From: Candidatus Gorgyraea atricola
GTDB lineage: Bacteria > Omnitrophota > Gorgyraeia > Gorgyraeales > Gorgyraeaceae
NCBI GenBank assembly: GCA_030765235.1
Contig: JAVCCW010000020.1
Span: 1-54,030, forward strand
Length of the DNA: 54,030 nt
Direction of reading: 5' to 3'
Under the pieces are notes generated by a model that searched no databases, was not told the DNA's origin, and worked only from the letters and a program-made list of their open reading frames with translations. Made by a program: the position numbers and the translations under genes. Below, in pieces: positions 20,514 to 29,091 of the stretch. Position 1 is the stretch's first letter, and every line of letters starts with the position of its first letter.

Positions 20514-22838
20514 GTGAATTATCTTCATAAGAAAGGTCATCTTTTTTTTATAGCTTGTTCGTTCATCGTTTTTTTAAGTGTTGTTTTACTATCCACTATC
20601 CACTATCCGCTATACGCTGCAGAAGAGAATCTATCTCCCAAGGATCTAATAGTCCGCGCGTGGGAGGCATGGGGCGCAAAGGATCATAAAAGCGTCTTTT
20701 ATTATACAGATAAGTGCATAGAGTTATATTCTGAAGATGCAAGAGCGCAGCAGACCTCTTTAACAGGTTTTCCTGCTACAGAGGCCATAGACCAGTATGA
20801 TGCGCTCAATGCTGTTGGCACAAGTCTTTTTATACAGGGCGAGGCCTATCTTACTCAGGGAAAGATAGGTGAGGCAAAAGAGATCTTTGTCAGGGCAATA
20901 GAGGGTTATGGCTATGCGCAAAACTGGGATCCGCGCGGATGGTTTTGGAGCGTGAAAGAAAAGTCAGAGGCAAGTCTTGAAAAGTTAGAGCAGAAAGAAG
21001 AAGTCAAGGCAGTCCCTGAAATAATAAGACCAAAGACAAAGATCACCCTTCACGATCAAGGAAAAGAATTCCCTATAGATTACAGCAAATACGGGTATTT
21101 TAAAGGAATCGGTACGAATAAGTATAGATATGTGGCAAAGGACCCAGAGGGTCTTGCAGAGGCAGCAGGAGAGGGCGTGTATCCAAATACCTCAGGTATT
21201 ACATGGGACCCACGCTATCGCGAGGTTAAAGAAGAAGGCAGGTTAGAAGGTAATCATTGGGATTTTGTAAATACAGATGACTTGGAGGCAAATTTTTATA
21301 GATGGACGCAGGCAGCAGAGCCAATGGGCGTGCGCATGTTTTATGCAGCTATGGCGCTTGAGAATTCAGGCCTTCTCGAGCATGCAATAAAGGCTTATTA
21401 TTCTATAGTTGTACATTTTCCAAAGGCGATTGGCTGGACGTATTTTCATACACCATGGTATATAGCACAGGTGGCTATTGACAGGATAGATTATCTATTG
21501 AGGCATAATCCTGATCTAAAGGCAGAGCTGCATGGGGCAAAGATATTTGTTGAGAATGGTTTTGATGATGACATTACAAATGATAAATTTTTTATTAATC
21601 CTGGCAGACTCTCTAAAATGAATTTTTTTGATAGCATAAAGAACAGCTTGTTTAAAAATAGACCTGTGAAGACAGGTATGGTTGTGGAACAGAGGGGTGA
21701 CGGAAGAGTAGATCTTGTAAAATATAAAAATGGGCATTGGCAGCTAAGGGTAGAGGGTAGACCTTATATAGTAAAAGGAGTTGCTTATGATCCCAATAAA
21801 ATCGGCCAGAGTCCTGACGAGGGCACTCTCGCTGATTGGATGCAGGCAGACTATAATAATAATGGTAGGATAGATGCGCCTTATGACAGCTGGGTGGATA
21901 AAAATTTCAATAATACTCAGGACGCAGATGAAGAGACTATAGGAGATTTTGGATTACTAAAAGAAATGGGAGCCAACACTATTAGAATCTATCATCACGC
22001 CTCTAATAAAGAGCTTCTAAAGGACTTATATGATAACTATGGCATAATGTCTATCATGGGCGATTTATTAGGCGCGTATACTGTGGGTTCTGGTGCGAGT
22101 TGGTATGAAGGCACAGACTATGAAAATCCAGAACACAGAGAGACTATGAAGAAAGGCGTAAGACAAATGGTTGAAGAGTTTAAAGACGAGCCATACGTTC
22201 TTTTCTGGATGCTTGGCAATGAGAATAATTATGGTGTCGCGAACAATGCCAAGAAAAAGCCAGATGCCTATTACACGTTCGTAAATGAAATTGCAAATAT
22301 GATAAGGTCAATAGATAGGGACCATCCTGTTGCCGTGTGTAGTGGGGATTTATTCTTTCTAGATAAATTTGCTGAATTTGCACCAGATGTAGACATATAT
22401 GGCTCTAATGCATACAGGGGAAGACATGGTTTTGGCAGGAGTTTTTGGGGAAATATGCAGGAGGTATGCGATAAACCTATAATAATTACCGAATATGGAT
22501 GTCCGAGTTATATGCAGGGAAGATCAAGAGAACATGTAGAGGAAAAACAGGCTGAATATTTAAGGGGTAACTGGGAAGATATTCTTTATAATTCAGCAGG
22601 ACACAGGGGTATTGGAAATTCAATAGGCGGCGTGCTTTTCGAATGGTTGGATGAATGGTGGAAGGCGTATGAGCCTATGTTGCATGATACAACAAGAAAC
22701 TGGTCAGGCCCGTTTCCAGACGGATGGAATTATGAGGAGTGGCTTGGAGTGGCTGGCCAGGGAGATGGTAAAAGCAGTCCATTCTTGAGACAGCTTAAAA
22801 AGGCATATTTTGTCTATCAGGAGATGTGGACGGAATGA
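20514..22838 (+). CDS. secreted TPR-like plus clan GH-A glycoside hydrolase/transglycosylase (GH72/GH2-like)
   Basis: A 774-residue protein with a GTG start (AAGGAGGA at 20503) and a Sec signal peptide ending near LYAAEE. Residues about 40-180 form TPR-like helices; a second helical region follows (about 260-340). The catalytic TIM barrel covers about 410-774, beginning RPYIVKGVAYDPNKIGQ and passing through GANTIRIYHH. The acid/base glutamate is E570 in MLGNENN and the nucleophile is E660 in ITEYGCPSY. The Trp-rich tail (EWLDEWWK) is kept. The GNE and TEYGC segments and the IKGVAY-type start match fungal GH72 1,3-beta-glucanosyltransferases as well as GH2 barrels. Likely job: trimming or remodelling an exported glycan in the periplasm. 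It lies 42 nt after the PilZ gene. Confidence 0.75.
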   Translation: MNYLHKKGHLFFIACSFIVFLSVVLLSTIHYPLYAAEENLSPKDLIVRAWEAWGAKDHKSVFYYTDKCIELYSEDARAQQTSLTGFPATEAIDQYDALNAVGTSLFIQGEAYLTQGKIGEAKEIFVRAIEGYGYAQNWDPRGWFWSVKEKSEASLEKLEQKEEVKAVPEIIRPKTKITLHDQGKEFPIDYSKYGYFKGIGTNKYRYVAKDPEGLAEAAGEGVYPNTSGITWDPRYREVKEEGRLEGNHWDFVNTDDLEANFYRWTQAAEPMGVRMFYAAMALENSGLLEHAIKAYYSIVVHFPKAIGWTYFHTPWYIAQVAIDRIDYLLRHNPDLKAELHGAKIFVENGFDDDITNDKFFINPGRLSKMNFFDSIKNSLFKNRPVKTGMVVEQRGDGRVDLVKYKNGHWQLRVEGRPYIVKGVAYDPNKIGQSPDEGTLADWMQADYNNNGRIDAPYDSWVDKNFNNTQDADEETIGDFGLLKEMGANTIRIYHHASNKELLKDLYDNYGIMSIMGDLLGAYTVGSGASWYEGTDYENPEHRETMKKGVRQMVEEFKDEPYVLFWMLGNENNYGVANNAKKKPDAYYTFVNEIANMIRSIDRDHPVAVCSGDLFFLDKFAEFAPDVDIYGSNAYRGRHGFGRSFWGNMQEVCDKPIIITEYGCPSYMQGRSREHVEEKQAEYLRGNWEDILYNSAGHRGIGNSIGGVLFEWLDEWWKAYEPMLHDTTRNWSGPFPDGWNYEEWLGVAGQGDGKSSPFLRQLKKAYFVYQEMWTE
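20588..20615 (+). repeat. 7-bp tandem repeat in a signal-peptide coding region
   Basis: Three perfect ACTATCC units (20588-20608) and a degenerate fourth (GCTATAC) lie in the part of the GH-A gene encoding the end of the signal peptide. Seven is not a multiple of three, so loss or gain of one unit would shift the frame. Confidence 0.8.
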
Positions 22839-22860
22839 CGAAAGGGGGGTGCACTACTTT

Positions 22861-22888
22861 GTGTAATGTCTAAGGTGTAATGTGTAAT
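22861..22888 (+). repeat. 7-bp tandem repeat, intergenic
   Basis: Four 7-bp units: GTGTAAT, GTCTAAG, GTGTAAT, GTGTAAT. They lie between the first GH-A gene and the lipoprotein gene, 20 nt upstream of the latter's ribosome site. Confidence 0.8.
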
Positions 22889-22920
22889 GGATTTTCTTAA
22901 AAAATACAAGGAGGTTAGAG

Positions 22921-23613
22921 ATGAGGAAAAGTTTAAGTTTAACATTTTTGGTAATAGCGGGATTGATGCTTTTTAGCATAGCAAGCTGTGGTGGTTCTAA
23001 CGACAGAGAGCAGTATGCGCAGACGGACGACTACTCTTATGACTATGAAGAAGATGTATATGATACGTATGAAGAAACAGAGAGTGCTGTAACCAGCTTT
23101 AATGTGTTTCCTGTTTATACTGATGGCAGGTCACCTGACAATCATTACATCCCTTCAGGATACATGGGAGATTATTCTGATGTGAGCATTGATATATCTT
23201 CTTTTGAGAATCCTCATGCTGGTTCTACATGCATAAAGATAGTTTATTCCAATGCCTCGAGTCAGGGTGCGAGATGGGCAGGCGTACAATGGCAGAATCC
23301 AGCTAATAACTGGGGTGACAGGCAGGGGGGTTTTGACCTTACCGGCGCTACAAGACTTACGTTCTGGGCAAGAGGTGGACAGGGCGGAGAGAGGATAGAA
23401 GAGTTTAAGCTCGGCGGCATAACAGGACTTTATCCTGACTCAGACATAGCAGGTATTGGTCCTGTACTTTTGACCAATGAGTGGAAGCAGTATGAGATAG
23501 ACCTTAGAGGAAAAGACCTTAGCTATATCAGCGGAGGATTTGCCTGGGCAACTAATGTCGATGTAAATCCAGAAGGAGCAACGTTTTATCTGGATGATTT
23601 AAGGTACGAATAA
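22921..23613 (+). CDS. outer-membrane lipoprotein with carbohydrate-binding-like beta-sandwich
   Basis: A 230-residue protein with AAGGAGG 6 nt before its ATG. The signal peptide ends in a lipobox (SIASC), so C23 should be lipidated; glycine at +2 favours the outer membrane. A Tyr/Asp/Glu-rich spacer (residues about 30-60) leads to a domain of about 170 residues with WAGVQWQNPANNWGD, LTFWARGGQGGE, WKQYEIDLRGKDLS and a final ATFYLDDLRYE. This is the pattern of galactose-binding-fold carbohydrate modules (CBM30/CBM11/CIA30-like). It may hold the glycan at the cell surface or guide it to the barrel protein encoded downstream. The exact CBM family and ligand are not determined. Confidence 0.65.
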   Translation: MRKSLSLTFLVIAGLMLFSIASCGGSNDREQYAQTDDYSYDYEEDVYDTYEETESAVTSFNVFPVYTDGRSPDNHYIPSGYMGDYSDVSIDISSFENPHAGSTCIKIVYSNASSQGARWAGVQWQNPANNWGDRQGGFDLTGATRLTFWARGGQGGERIEEFKLGGITGLYPDSDIAGIGPVLLTNEWKQYEIDLRGKDLSYISGGFAWATNVDVNPEGATFYLDDLRYE

Positions 23614-23615
23614 AT

Positions 23616-23674
23616 CGCGGAAATACGCGGAAGCTTCCCCGCTTAGGCGGGGAAGACGCGGAAATACGCGGAAG
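23616..23674 (+). repeat. 18-bp direct repeats flanking a perfect hairpin
   Basis: CGCGGAAATACGCGGAAG occurs at 23616-23633 and again at 23657-23674. Between them CTTCCCCGC (23634-23642) and GCGGGGAAG (23647-23655) form a perfect 9-bp stem with a TTAG loop. It fills most of the 79-nt gap between the lipoprotein gene and the second GH-A gene. No T-run follows, so it is not a normal terminator; it could tune read-through or mRNA stability. Confidence 0.8.
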
Positions 23675-23692
23675 TTCTTAAGGTGCATATTT

Positions 23693-24901
23693 ATGAAAAA
23701 GATCATTATATCTATAATCTGCGTAGCAGTAGTGGCTTTACTGACCTTTGTTATTTTTTCTAATTTTGGCGGGCTGCAGAAGGTTTATATAAAAAGCCTG
23801 GAAAGTAACCGCTTTCAGTTAATGATAGGCGACCAGCCCTATATAGTTAAAGGTATGGTGTATAGCCCTGTGCCTGTAGGCCAAAATCATGCCTATAATT
23901 TCTGGGCTGACCCTGAAAAGCCGCATCTTTATGATGGTAAGCTCATGAAGGCAATGGGCGTAAATACCATAAGGGTCTACCAGCCTGGCCAGGATGCGCT
24001 AAAGACAAAACAGGTCATGAGAGATCTTTACAATAAGTTTAGGATCCGTGTAGCAATGGGCCACTGGCTTGGTTTTTGGGATGATGCAAATTACGCGGAT
24101 CTTGGTTTTCGTGAAAAGGTAAAAAGGGATGTCATCGAGATGGTAGAGACATATAAAGATGAGAAGGGTATTTTATGCTGGATCCTTGGGAACGAGAATA
24201 ACGTATCTTTTTCTTATGGGCCGCAGACATTGAATCTTTGGACTACTGCTGAGATAGAGGCGCTCGAGGATCCTTATCTAAAGAGACAGGCACGCGCAAA
24301 GATCTATTATTCCTTTGTGAATGAGGTCGCAAAAGAGATCCACAAGGTGGATCCAAATCATCCTGTGCTATTGGCAAATGCAGAGCTTACTGATATAGAT
24401 GTGGCTAGCGAGGTCACTCCAGATATTGATATCTTAGGGTGTTCAATATACAGAGGAAAGGCATTTGGGAGTTTCTTTAGAGAGGCAAGCATGAAGTTTA
24501 AGAGGCCTGTTCTTATAACAGAGTTTGGCTGCGATAGGTATAATGCGTTTTTAAGAGAAGAGGACCAGGGTATTCAGGCAGAGTTTATAGAGGCAGAGTG
24601 GAATGAAATAGAAAAAAATACCCATGAAGGTACTGGAGTCGGAAATTGCCTAGGTGGTTTTGTATTTGAATGGACAGATGAATGGTGGAAGTATAATGAG
24701 GAGAGCAAAACTGGCTGGTATGTTCATGATACTGTTAGCAGCTGGTCTAACGGCGCATACTATTTTGACATAAAGGCGCCGCAGAATTTTAACATAAATG
24801 AGGAGTGGTGGGGCGTGTGCGCTATGGAAAAACGCGATGGCAAGCTTGACGAACGCAGACCCACTAAGGCATACTTTAAGCTAAAGGAGCTATGGAGATA
24901 A
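23693..24901 (+). CDS. membrane-anchored clan GH-A glycoside hydrolase/transglycosylase (GH72/GH2-like)
   Basis: A 402-residue protein. An N-terminal hydrophobic segment (residues 3-24) should act as a signal anchor, placing the enzyme in the periplasm. The TIM barrel starts QPYIVKGMVYSPVPVGQ, passes through GVNTIRVYQP, and has acid/base E168 in ILGNENN and nucleophile E277 in ITEFGCDRY. The tail FEWTDEWWK and a final WWGVCAMEK segment match the first GH-A protein, so the two are paralogues; this one lacks the TPR-like N-terminal part. The GNE plus TE[YF]GC pair, including the Cys, is like GH72 glucanosyltransferases. A ribosome site (AAGGTG at 23680) precedes the ATG. It overlaps the next gene by 10 nt. 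Confidence 0.75.
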   Translation: MKKIIISIICVAVVALLTFVIFSNFGGLQKVYIKSLESNRFQLMIGDQPYIVKGMVYSPVPVGQNHAYNFWADPEKPHLYDGKLMKAMGVNTIRVYQPGQDALKTKQVMRDLYNKFRIRVAMGHWLGFWDDANYADLGFREKVKRDVIEMVETYKDEKGILCWILGNENNVSFSYGPQTLNLWTTAEIEALEDPYLKRQARAKIYYSFVNEVAKEIHKVDPNHPVLLANAELTDIDVASEVTPDIDILGCSIYRGKAFGSFFREASMKFKRPVLITEFGCDRYNAFLREEDQGIQAEFIEAEWNEIEKNTHEGTGVGNCLGGFVFEWTDEWWKYNEESKTGWYVHDTVSSWSNGAYYFDIKAPQNFNINEEWWGVCAMEKRDGKLDERRPTKAYFKLKELWR

Positions 24902-27636
24902 GACATCGTTTAATTAATATTTTTATAATATTCGCGATGTTACTTTGGAGTGTGCCGGGGTATGCCCAGGAGCAGTATATTGCTGAGAGTTTTGGATTAT
25001 ATAGCAGGGGCATAGATTATTATCACGCCGGAAAACTGCACGAGGCAAAGGATATTCTTGAGAGGGCTGTTAGCCTTGACCCAAGGAATAACGAGGCGCA
25101 GGGTTATCTGGACCTGGTCAATGCAGAGCTTAAGATGCGCGCAAGAGGCCAGTTGGATGTTTACCAGAGCCAGAGCGAACTTAAGAGAGAGTCGGATCTT
25201 GAAGAACCTGATGAATATTACTATTATGAGATAGAAGATGCTGACATAGAAGATGAATACGAATATGAATATGAGTACGAGTATTATGAGGATGAACCAG
25301 ATAAACCCAGGCATCCTGAGGATAAAATAAAGGCCATTAGTGATGCGCTTAATGAGAGCATAGCGCCTTCCCAGATAATCGGGGAATATAAGATGTCGCT
25401 TGGCGCGACAAACGAGGATGTTATCTGGAAAGACGCGAATGGCGACTATAACGAACGCAACTTCAGGATGATAAACAATGATTTCCCAAAGACAAATACA
25501 TTTGACACAAGGGTATATGATAGTTTTAAGCTGGCATTTGATACGAATGAGAATGAAGAAGGCCTGAATTTCCACTCAGATATAACTGTGGACCCGTGGA
25601 GTTTTGTTGGCAAGACAGATAAGTTTACGGTGGCAGATAATTCAGCAACAGACAGGGTTGAATTAGAGTTGAAATACTGGTCAGGAACGCGGAGTACGAT
25701 CAATGAGACTTTTTACACATCGGATTATAATCGCAACTTTTCCACTTTAGAATATAAGGTTACGGATGGCAAGATACCAGCCTTCATAGCTACAAGCAAG
25801 GATCAAGATGGAAACGCGTTTGACACTTATTCCATACCTGAACAAGAAGTAGATTTTACATTTCAGCCTCTCAGGGAACTATGGGTAGATTACAATACCG
25901 ATGATTATAAATTCAGGGTCTTTCCGTTCGGTCTGGAAAACCAGGCCCTTTCTTCGGACGATCCATTGGGTCTTTCTAATCATCATATATACTGGGAACC
26001 CAGTCCATGGCTTGATGAGTGGATACCAGGACATGTAAACAGCGAATGGAACCCGGATGATTTTTGGCGAGGCCAGTGGTCAGATGACCTGCCGTTTTTT
26101 ACAAGGGACAGTGAGTTAAAGAGGCTTACTGCATTAAGAGGTGTTTCTTTTGAGGGGCTAGGCCTTTTTGGCAATACTGACCTTTCAGCGACTGTGGCTA
26201 CACCTAAGGGATTATGGCAGGATTATGAAAGTGTAAACGCTATACCAGGTGCATTAAGGACCAAAACACAGCTGACAGATGAATTGATGATAGGCCTTAC
26301 AGGCACATTCAGGGTAGGTTACGACGATAGCTCTAAGGATTCTTATAATCATGTGTCTGCGGTTGACGCGAGCTATGATTTAAATCCTACTACAAATATA
26401 GCCATTGAACTTGCAATGAGTGATAGTGAATATGATCGCTCATCTTCATATAAGACTGAAAAGAATGGCAGCGCTGCGAAGCTCGCTGTAAAAAAAGACA
26501 TGGATCTTGGAAACGCAAAATTGAGCTTCACGCATATGGACTCATCATTTGATCCAGGCCTCGCGAATTATACAGAAACGAGAAGAGACCAGTTCTGGGG
26601 CAGGCACATACACTTTGAAGAGCCTCTCCAGTGGAGTATATGGGGTTCTGATCCATTGACATATGACGATATCGAACCCTTTAGAATAGGCGATGGCATT
26701 GATACAGGCAGGGATGTAGTTAATTTCAGGCTTGATACTGAAGATGTCTTTGGCGAGAGAATGGATAATCTTATAGATTATAGGTATGTAAAAGATTCTG
26801 ATCATAAGTATGTCGAAGGAGTCTTTAGGGAAGAGAATACACTGCGAATTAATCCTGAGTGGACATCAAAGCTTCTGTTTCTCTATCATGATCTGCCTAA
26901 GACCAAGGGCGGCATAGATCCCGTAAAATATGATTCAGATACAGGGGAGTTTTATCTTAATTCAGCTATCCAGGACGGGCAGGACGCGACTATGTCGACC
27001 TATTCCTTGGGACTTGAATACGAGCCTGAGGGATGGATAAGTATTTTCGGTATATATGAAAACACAAATGACTCTACCTTTGCCACAGATAATCATCCAA
27101 GGGACCTTTTGGAAAATTTTAGCTTTTCTACAGATAATATAGAGGGCAATACTTACAGGGACAAATTACCATTTTTATATTCTCAAGGATATTTTGACCT
27201 GCCGCCATATGACCGTTTTAATATCTATAGGGCCGGCATTTCTTTAAAGCCTTCTGAAAATCTAGGTGTAGATTTTGACTACACCAGGAATGACTTTAAG
27301 TTTGCGCAGAGCATAGACAATAACATGAATCACTTTGGTACAACATTAAAATATAAGTTTAATAATAAACTCACTGGATTTTTAAAATATACATATTCAA
27401 AGGCTTATGATCTGTACAAACTAAGTACAAGCGGAGACTTAAAATACGAAGACCACCATAATATCTTTATGGAGCTCAATTACAATGTAACTGAGTATGG
27501 TCTTCTGACTATACAGTTTGGTGAGGGTAGTGTGCTTTCGCCTGTCTACGGAGCTACTACTACTCCGTTCGGGGATTCTTATCTCACGCTCGATACGCAA
27601 CACATAGTGCGTATTTATTATAACGGACGTTTTTAA
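24892..27636 (+). CDS. TPR plus outer-membrane beta-barrel protein, candidate glycan exporter
   Basis: A 914-residue protein with a signal peptide ending near GYAQEQ. Residues about 35-75 are a TPR pair (SRGIDYYHAGKLHEAKDIL, AVSLDPRNNEAQGYL). A very acidic Tyr/Glu tract follows (about 95-140). The rest is rich in alternating polar and aromatic strands and ends in VRIYYNGRF; a C-terminal phenylalanine is the usual signal for barrel insertion by BAM. TPR plus barrel is the layout of BcsC and PgaA, and AlgK with AlgE, which carry polysaccharide across the outer membrane. Next to GH-A enzymes and a PilZ protein, export of the glycan is the best guess; a sugar porin is the alternative. The start overlaps the preceding gene by 10 nt. 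Confidence 0.65.
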   Translation: MEIRHRLINIFIIFAMLLWSVPGYAQEQYIAESFGLYSRGIDYYHAGKLHEAKDILERAVSLDPRNNEAQGYLDLVNAELKMRARGQLDVYQSQSELKRESDLEEPDEYYYYEIEDADIEDEYEYEYEYEYYEDEPDKPRHPEDKIKAISDALNESIAPSQIIGEYKMSLGATNEDVIWKDANGDYNERNFRMINNDFPKTNTFDTRVYDSFKLAFDTNENEEGLNFHSDITVDPWSFVGKTDKFTVADNSATDRVELELKYWSGTRSTINETFYTSDYNRNFSTLEYKVTDGKIPAFIATSKDQDGNAFDTYSIPEQEVDFTFQPLRELWVDYNTDDYKFRVFPFGLENQALSSDDPLGLSNHHIYWEPSPWLDEWIPGHVNSEWNPDDFWRGQWSDDLPFFTRDSELKRLTALRGVSFEGLGLFGNTDLSATVATPKGLWQDYESVNAIPGALRTKTQLTDELMIGLTGTFRVGYDDSSKDSYNHVSAVDASYDLNPTTNIAIELAMSDSEYDRSSSYKTEKNGSAAKLAVKKDMDLGNAKLSFTHMDSSFDPGLANYTETRRDQFWGRHIHFEEPLQWSIWGSDPLTYDDIEPFRIGDGIDTGRDVVNFRLDTEDVFGERMDNLIDYRYVKDSDHKYVEGVFREENTLRINPEWTSKLLFLYHDLPKTKGGIDPVKYDSDTGEFYLNSAIQDGQDATMSTYSLGLEYEPEGWISIFGIYENTNDSTFATDNHPRDLLENFSFSTDNIEGNTYRDKLPFLYSQGYFDLPPYDRFNIYRAGISLKPSENLGVDFDYTRNDFKFAQSIDNNMNHFGTTLKYKFNNKLTGFLKYTYSKAYDLYKLSTSGDLKYEDHHNIFMELNYNVTEYGLLTIQFGEGSVLSPVYGATTTPFGDSYLTLDTQHIVRIYYNGRF

Positions 27637-27654
27637 AACCAGAAGGAGGCACTT

Positions 27655-28893
27655 ATGCCTATTACGAAGAATCGGGTTTTTGCATCGCATTCTCTTTCAG
27701 ACCACGAGAAGAAGAATTTTTCAATTTTAGAGCTAGTTCGCAGAAATGGGCCTATTACAAGAGCAGATATCTCAAAGACAACAGATCTTAATATAGTGAC
27801 AGTATCGAACTACATAAATACTTACATCAGCGAGGGATTAGTTGTCGAAGGCGGCATGGAGGCATCTTCAGGCGGCAGGAAGCCGACTCTTGTTAAGCTA
27901 AGAGAAAACCACGGTTATGCCATAGGCCTTGATCTTGGCCATGTGGGCGAGGTAGGTTCACACATGACAGGGATAGTAACGGATCTTTCTGGCAGGATAA
28001 TCGCAAGGGTGGATAAGGCAAGGGAAAGAGATACCATGGATAAGATCATAGATAAATCCCTTAACCTCATATCAGAGCTGATGAGTAAAAAGGGAGTTAA
28101 TAAAGATAAGATCAAGGGCGTTGGTATAGCTGTTGGCGGTGTCATAGATGAGAATCTTGGTACAGTAAGGGACTCTTCAAAGAATGGCATACGTACGAGC
28201 TATGTCGCTATAAAGCGCCTTATTGAACAGAAGTTTGGCATACCGTCTTTTCTCGGAAACGATGCTACATTTGCCGCGTTCGGCGAAAAGATGCACGCAC
28301 TTCCCATGGATGTCGAAGATGTGATCTACATGTATTCTGATGTGGGAAGCGGGATCATTATGAAGGGCGGTATCTATTGCGGGGCTAGTGGTTCAGCAGG
28401 AGAGATACGCATTAACTATCCCAGGAACGGCGAATACCTAAGGCTTTCAAAGAATCTTTCATTCTTGCTGCCACTTGGCCTGGATCTGGGACTCGTAAGC
28501 CAGGCAAAGAAACTCATAAAACAGGAAGGTGTTAAGTCTGCTATATCAGGCTTTGCCAATAAAGACCTGGATAAGATAACAGTGGATACTATAATAGACT
28601 GCGCAAAATCAGGCGATACGCTTGCAATAGAACTGTTGGAAGACGCAGCTGTTAATCTGGGTGTCAGGGTGGCCTATCTTACGAATCTATTTAATCCTGA
28701 GATAGTGATAATAGGAGGGGGCGTTGAGCGTTCAGGCAGCCTTTTCTTAGAGCCGTTACGAAGGACTGTTAGAAAGTGGGCCTTTGAAGAACCTGCAAAC
28801 ATCGTAAAGATAATACCTGCGCATTTGGGCAAGGACTCTGTAGCTTTGGGTGCTGCCAGCGTAGTTATAAAAGACGTGTTCGTAAAGGCGTAA
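27655..28893 (+). CDS. ROK-family transcriptional regulator (NagC/XylR-like)
   Basis: A 412-residue protein. The N-terminal winged helix (residues about 20-80: ILELVRRNGPITRADISKTT, then a VTVSNYINTYISEG recognition helix) is followed by a ROK domain. Phosphate-binding AIGLDLGH, GVGIAVGGVID and GNDATFAAFGE are visible, and a late IVIIGGGVERSG. The usual zinc site (GHxxxxxxxxxCxCGxxGC) is absent: the segment reads SAGEIRINYPRNGEY with no Cys. It may sense a sugar and control the upstream genes; phosphorylation of the sugar is less likely. AAGGAGG lies 5 nt before the ATG, and the gene starts 18 nt after the barrel gene, so it is probably cotranscribed. Confidence 0.85.
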   Translation: MPITKNRVFASHSLSDHEKKNFSILELVRRNGPITRADISKTTDLNIVTVSNYINTYISEGLVVEGGMEASSGGRKPTLVKLRENHGYAIGLDLGHVGEVGSHMTGIVTDLSGRIIARVDKARERDTMDKIIDKSLNLISELMSKKGVNKDKIKGVGIAVGGVIDENLGTVRDSSKNGIRTSYVAIKRLIEQKFGIPSFLGNDATFAAFGEKMHALPMDVEDVIYMYSDVGSGIIMKGGIYCGASGSAGEIRINYPRNGEYLRLSKNLSFLLPLGLDLGLVSQAKKLIKQEGVKSAISGFANKDLDKITVDTIIDCAKSGDTLAIELLEDAAVNLGVRVAYLTNLFNPEIVIIGGGVERSGSLFLEPLRRTVRKWAFEEPANIVKIIPAHLGKDSVALGAASVVIKDVFVKA

Positions 28894-28950
28894 GTGAGGA
28901 CATAGGTTACGAAAATCTTTGATTTTCGTAACCTATCTGTCCGAACTTAC
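28890..28950. repeat. large imperfect palindrome at the end of the ROK gene
   Basis: A perfect 16-bp stem (28902-28917 with 28921-28936, loop TTT) is extended outward by GGACA/TGTCC and GTAAGT/ACTTAC with small mismatches. It overlaps the stop codon of the ROK gene. No T-run follows, so it is not a classical terminator. Confidence 0.8.
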
Positions 28951-29005
28951 CCCCACACCAATTTAAGTAGACATCTTTTGGTGTGCTTAGAAATTGGTGT
29001 GGGGG
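28950..29005. repeat. second palindrome: 15-bp perfect stem with 26-nt loop
   Basis: CCCCCACACCAATTT (28950-28964) pairs exactly with its reverse complement at 28991-29005. The loop contains a partial AAG/CTT extension. Confidence 0.8.
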
Positions 29006-29012
29006 TTAATTC

Positions 29013-29053
29013 GCACAGCAACTTATGTTCACTTTGTTCCATAAGTTGCGTGC
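29013..29053. repeat. third palindrome: 14-bp stem with one bulge
   Basis: GCAC-A-GCAACTTATG (29013-29027) pairs with CATAAGTTGCGTGC (29040-29053), leaving one unpaired A and a 12-nt loop. Three hairpins in a row fill the 249-nt gap upstream of the efflux promoter. Confidence 0.75.
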
Positions 29054-29091
29054 TCATTAACCATATCATAACCGTATCATTTGTGCTGGTA

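Noticed and set aside
28902-28936. Intrinsic terminator for the ROK gene
   Set aside because: The stem is strong, but no T-run follows on either strand.
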